Positions 5,779 through 6,819 of a DNA stretch of 6,819 nt are shown piece after piece. The DNA is taken from positions 1 to 6,819 of the forward strand of contig CADBQV010000123.1 in NCBI GenBank assembly GCA_902796895.1. Direction: 5' to 3'. Each line of letters starts with the position of its first letter. Position 1 is the stretch's first letter. This DNA is from an uncultured Erysipelotrichaceae bacterium. GTDB lineage: Bacteria > Bacillota_I > Bacilli_A > Acholeplasmatales > Anaeroplasmataceae. A program made the position numbers and the translations under genes. A model generated the notes under the pieces. It was not told where the DNA came from, searched no databases, and was given only the letters and a program-made list of their open reading frames with translations.

Positions 5779-6363
5779 ATGTTTTTAGTAGGAGATATTC
5801 AAGGAGCACTTGAAGCAATAAAATCGACAATTCAACAAGCATTAGGTCCTCTAGCTAATTTAAATAGTTTAACCGCATCTGATTTTGAGCAATATGGAAT
5901 AGATTTTGGTATCCAGCTTGCTGCAACTATTATTTTATTTATAATAGTAGCAATATTTTTCTGGAAGCCAATTACAAAAATACTTGAGCAAAGACGTGAA
6001 GCAATAGATAAAGAATTAGAAGATGCAAAAGCCGCAAAGGAAAATGCAATCGAAATTGAATCTGAGCTTAGAAAAGAACGTGATGATGCTAAAGCTGAAA
6101 TAAAATCAAAGCTTGATCAAGCAGAAAAGGAAGCTAACTTAAAGCGTGATATGATAATTAATCAAGCACGTGAAGAAGCAAAGCGTCGTATGGAAAATTT
6201 AGAATTAGAGCTTGAACAAGAAAAGAAATCTATGGAAGCTGATATAAGAAAAGAAATTGTAGATATTGCTTTTAAAGCTGCTGAAAAAATAGTTGCCAAA
6301 GAGATTAATCAAGAAAAATATTTGGATGTTGTTGATGAAATCTTGAAGGGGGCTAGTGAATAG
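5779..6363 (+). CDS. atpF: F1Fo ATP synthase subunit b
   Basis: This 194-residue peripheral-stalk subunit has one membrane helix (about 43-62, FGIQLAATIILFIIVAIFFW), followed by the conserved KPITKILEQRREAI at the membrane boundary. A long charged alpha-helical/coiled-coil region (about 65-170) is rich in Glu, Lys and Ala. The C-terminal AAEKIVAKEIN segment is the delta-contacting end. It dimerises and holds F1 against subunit a. The roughly 40 residues before the helix make it longer than the typical 156-175. They contain no Cys for a lipobox, and there is no alternative in-frame ATG or GTG closer to the helix. AAAGGA (5762-5767) lies 11 nt before the ATG, a rather long spacing. The TAG stop overlaps the GTG of atpH. 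Confidence 0.94.
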   Translation: MFLVGDIQGALEAIKSTIQQALGPLANLNSLTASDFEQYGIDFGIQLAATIILFIIVAIFFWKPITKILEQRREAIDKELEDAKAAKENAIEIESELRKERDDAKAEIKSKLDQAEKEANLKRDMIINQAREEAKRRMENLELELEQEKKSMEADIRKEIVDIAFKAAEKIVAKEINQEKYLDVVDEILKGASE

Positions 6364-6819
6364 TGGTAGAGAAGGAATATGCAAAAGCAATTTTTGAACT
6401 AGCTAAAGAGGAAAATAAAATTGATGTTTTTGATAAATGCTTTGATGCAGTAGTTGAAACATCAAATAATGAAGAATTTATGGAGATTATATTAACTCCA
6501 AGTCTTTCAAGAGATGAAAAAAAAGAAGTAATAAAAAAAGTATATAAATCATTAGATAAGACATTTATTGATTTCCTTTTTGTATTACTAGATCATAATA
6601 GATTTGAATTAATTGAAAAAATCTATGATGAATATAAAAAGAATGTATTATTTGATAAAGATACAATTAGAGTAAAGGTTTATAGTGCTAAGGAATTAAC
6701 TGATAAAGAATTAAAAGATATTAGTAAGAGCCTAGCAATTAGATTTAATAATAAAAAATTAGCAATAAATAATATAGTGAATCCTGAGCTAATTGGTGGT
6801 GTTAGAGTTGTTTGCAATC
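6363..6819 (+). CDS. atpH: F1Fo ATP synthase subunit delta (3'-truncated by window)
   Basis: The frame opens with GTG at 6363 and stays open to the window end (152 codons). It begins MVEKEYAKAIFELAKEENK, the delta-family YAKALFELA N-terminus. It ends in NIVNPELIGGVRVVCN, matching the conserved VDPELIGGVRV near the C-terminus of delta (OSCP). About 25-30 residues are missing, judging from the usual ~180 length. Delta sits on top of F1 and joins it to the b stalk. The start overlaps the atpF stop by one base (TAGTG), and AAGGGGG (6346-6352) lies 10 nt upstream. An in-frame ATG at 6480 is too far inside. atpA, G, D and C would be expected to follow outside the window. Confidence 0.93.
   Translation, partial: MVEKEYAKAIFELAKEENKIDVFDKCFDAVVETSNNEEFMEIILTPSLSRDEKKEVIKKVYKSLDKTFIDFLFVLLDHNRFELIEKIYDEYKKNVLFDKDTIRVKVYSAKELTDKELKDISKSLAIRFNNKKLAINNIVNPELIGGVRVVCN

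Noticed and set aside
646..6363. Complete absence of TGA stop codons, as in a recoded Mollicute
   Set aside because: Nine stops are too few to conclude this. All Trp codons seen are TGG, no frame needs TGA read-through, and A/T-rich genomes naturally favour TAA.
6205..6390. Open frame of 61 codons on the minus strand across atpF/atpH
   Set aside because: Its Phe/Ile/Ser-rich translation is the antisense of a Lys/Glu/Asn-rich coiled coil.

Overview
The window is low-GC DNA with a Bacillota/Mollicutes-like character. The coding sequences are A/T-rich, Shine-Dalgarno motifs are mostly strong, all genes lie on the + strand, and the order rpiB-upp-atp resembles the Bacillus region rpiB(ywlF)-ywlG-glyA-upp-atpIBEFHAGDC. 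The GH28 pectinase fragment and the BspA-like leucine-rich-repeat lipoprotein suggest an uncultured gut or rumen member of the Bacilli/Erysipelotrichia-type lineages. That placement is inference. All stops seen are TAA or TAG, tryptophan is TGG, and the standard bacterial code fits.

Layout. (1) Positions 1-648 hold the 3' part of a GH28 polygalacturonase-type glycoside hydrolase, followed by a rho-independent terminator (653-687). (2) A near-consensus extended -10 promoter (686-713), whose -35 box starts inside that terminator's T-run, drives a single-gene unit (737-2905). This encodes a 722-residue secreted lipoprotein built of BspA-type (LRR_5) repeats interrupted by a duplicated non-LRR module. 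A 12-bp perfect-stem terminator (2920-2953) ends it. (3) A second extended -10 promoter (2990-3018), overlapped by a perfect 7-bp inverted repeat, precedes a tightly packed run of genes: rpiB, upp, atpZ, atpI, atpB, atpE, atpF and atpH. atpH is cut by the window end. Gaps are 2 nt, overlaps (1 or 23 nt), or at most 36 nt, so this is probably one operon continuing into atpAGDC.

Function. RpiB interconverts pentose phosphates and so feeds PRPP synthesis. Upp uses PRPP to salvage uracil to UMP. The atp genes encode the membrane Fo sector (a, c, b), two small assembly/accessory membrane proteins (AtpZ, AtpI) and the start of the delta stalk subunit. The most informative detail is in the c subunit: its ion-binding residues (E46, V77, E79, T80, T81, Y84) match the Na+-binding signature, with a second carboxylate where Ilyobacter has Gln32. 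This predicts a Na+-coupled rotor of the two-carboxylate type known from Fusobacterium. Subunit a correspondingly has an unusual pair at the E. coli E219/H245 positions (Gly/Asp).

I found no CRISPR array, transposon, tRNA/rRNA or clearly new multi-gene system. The interest lies in residue-level features of the ATP synthase and RpiB, the modular lipoprotein, and compact regulatory architecture.
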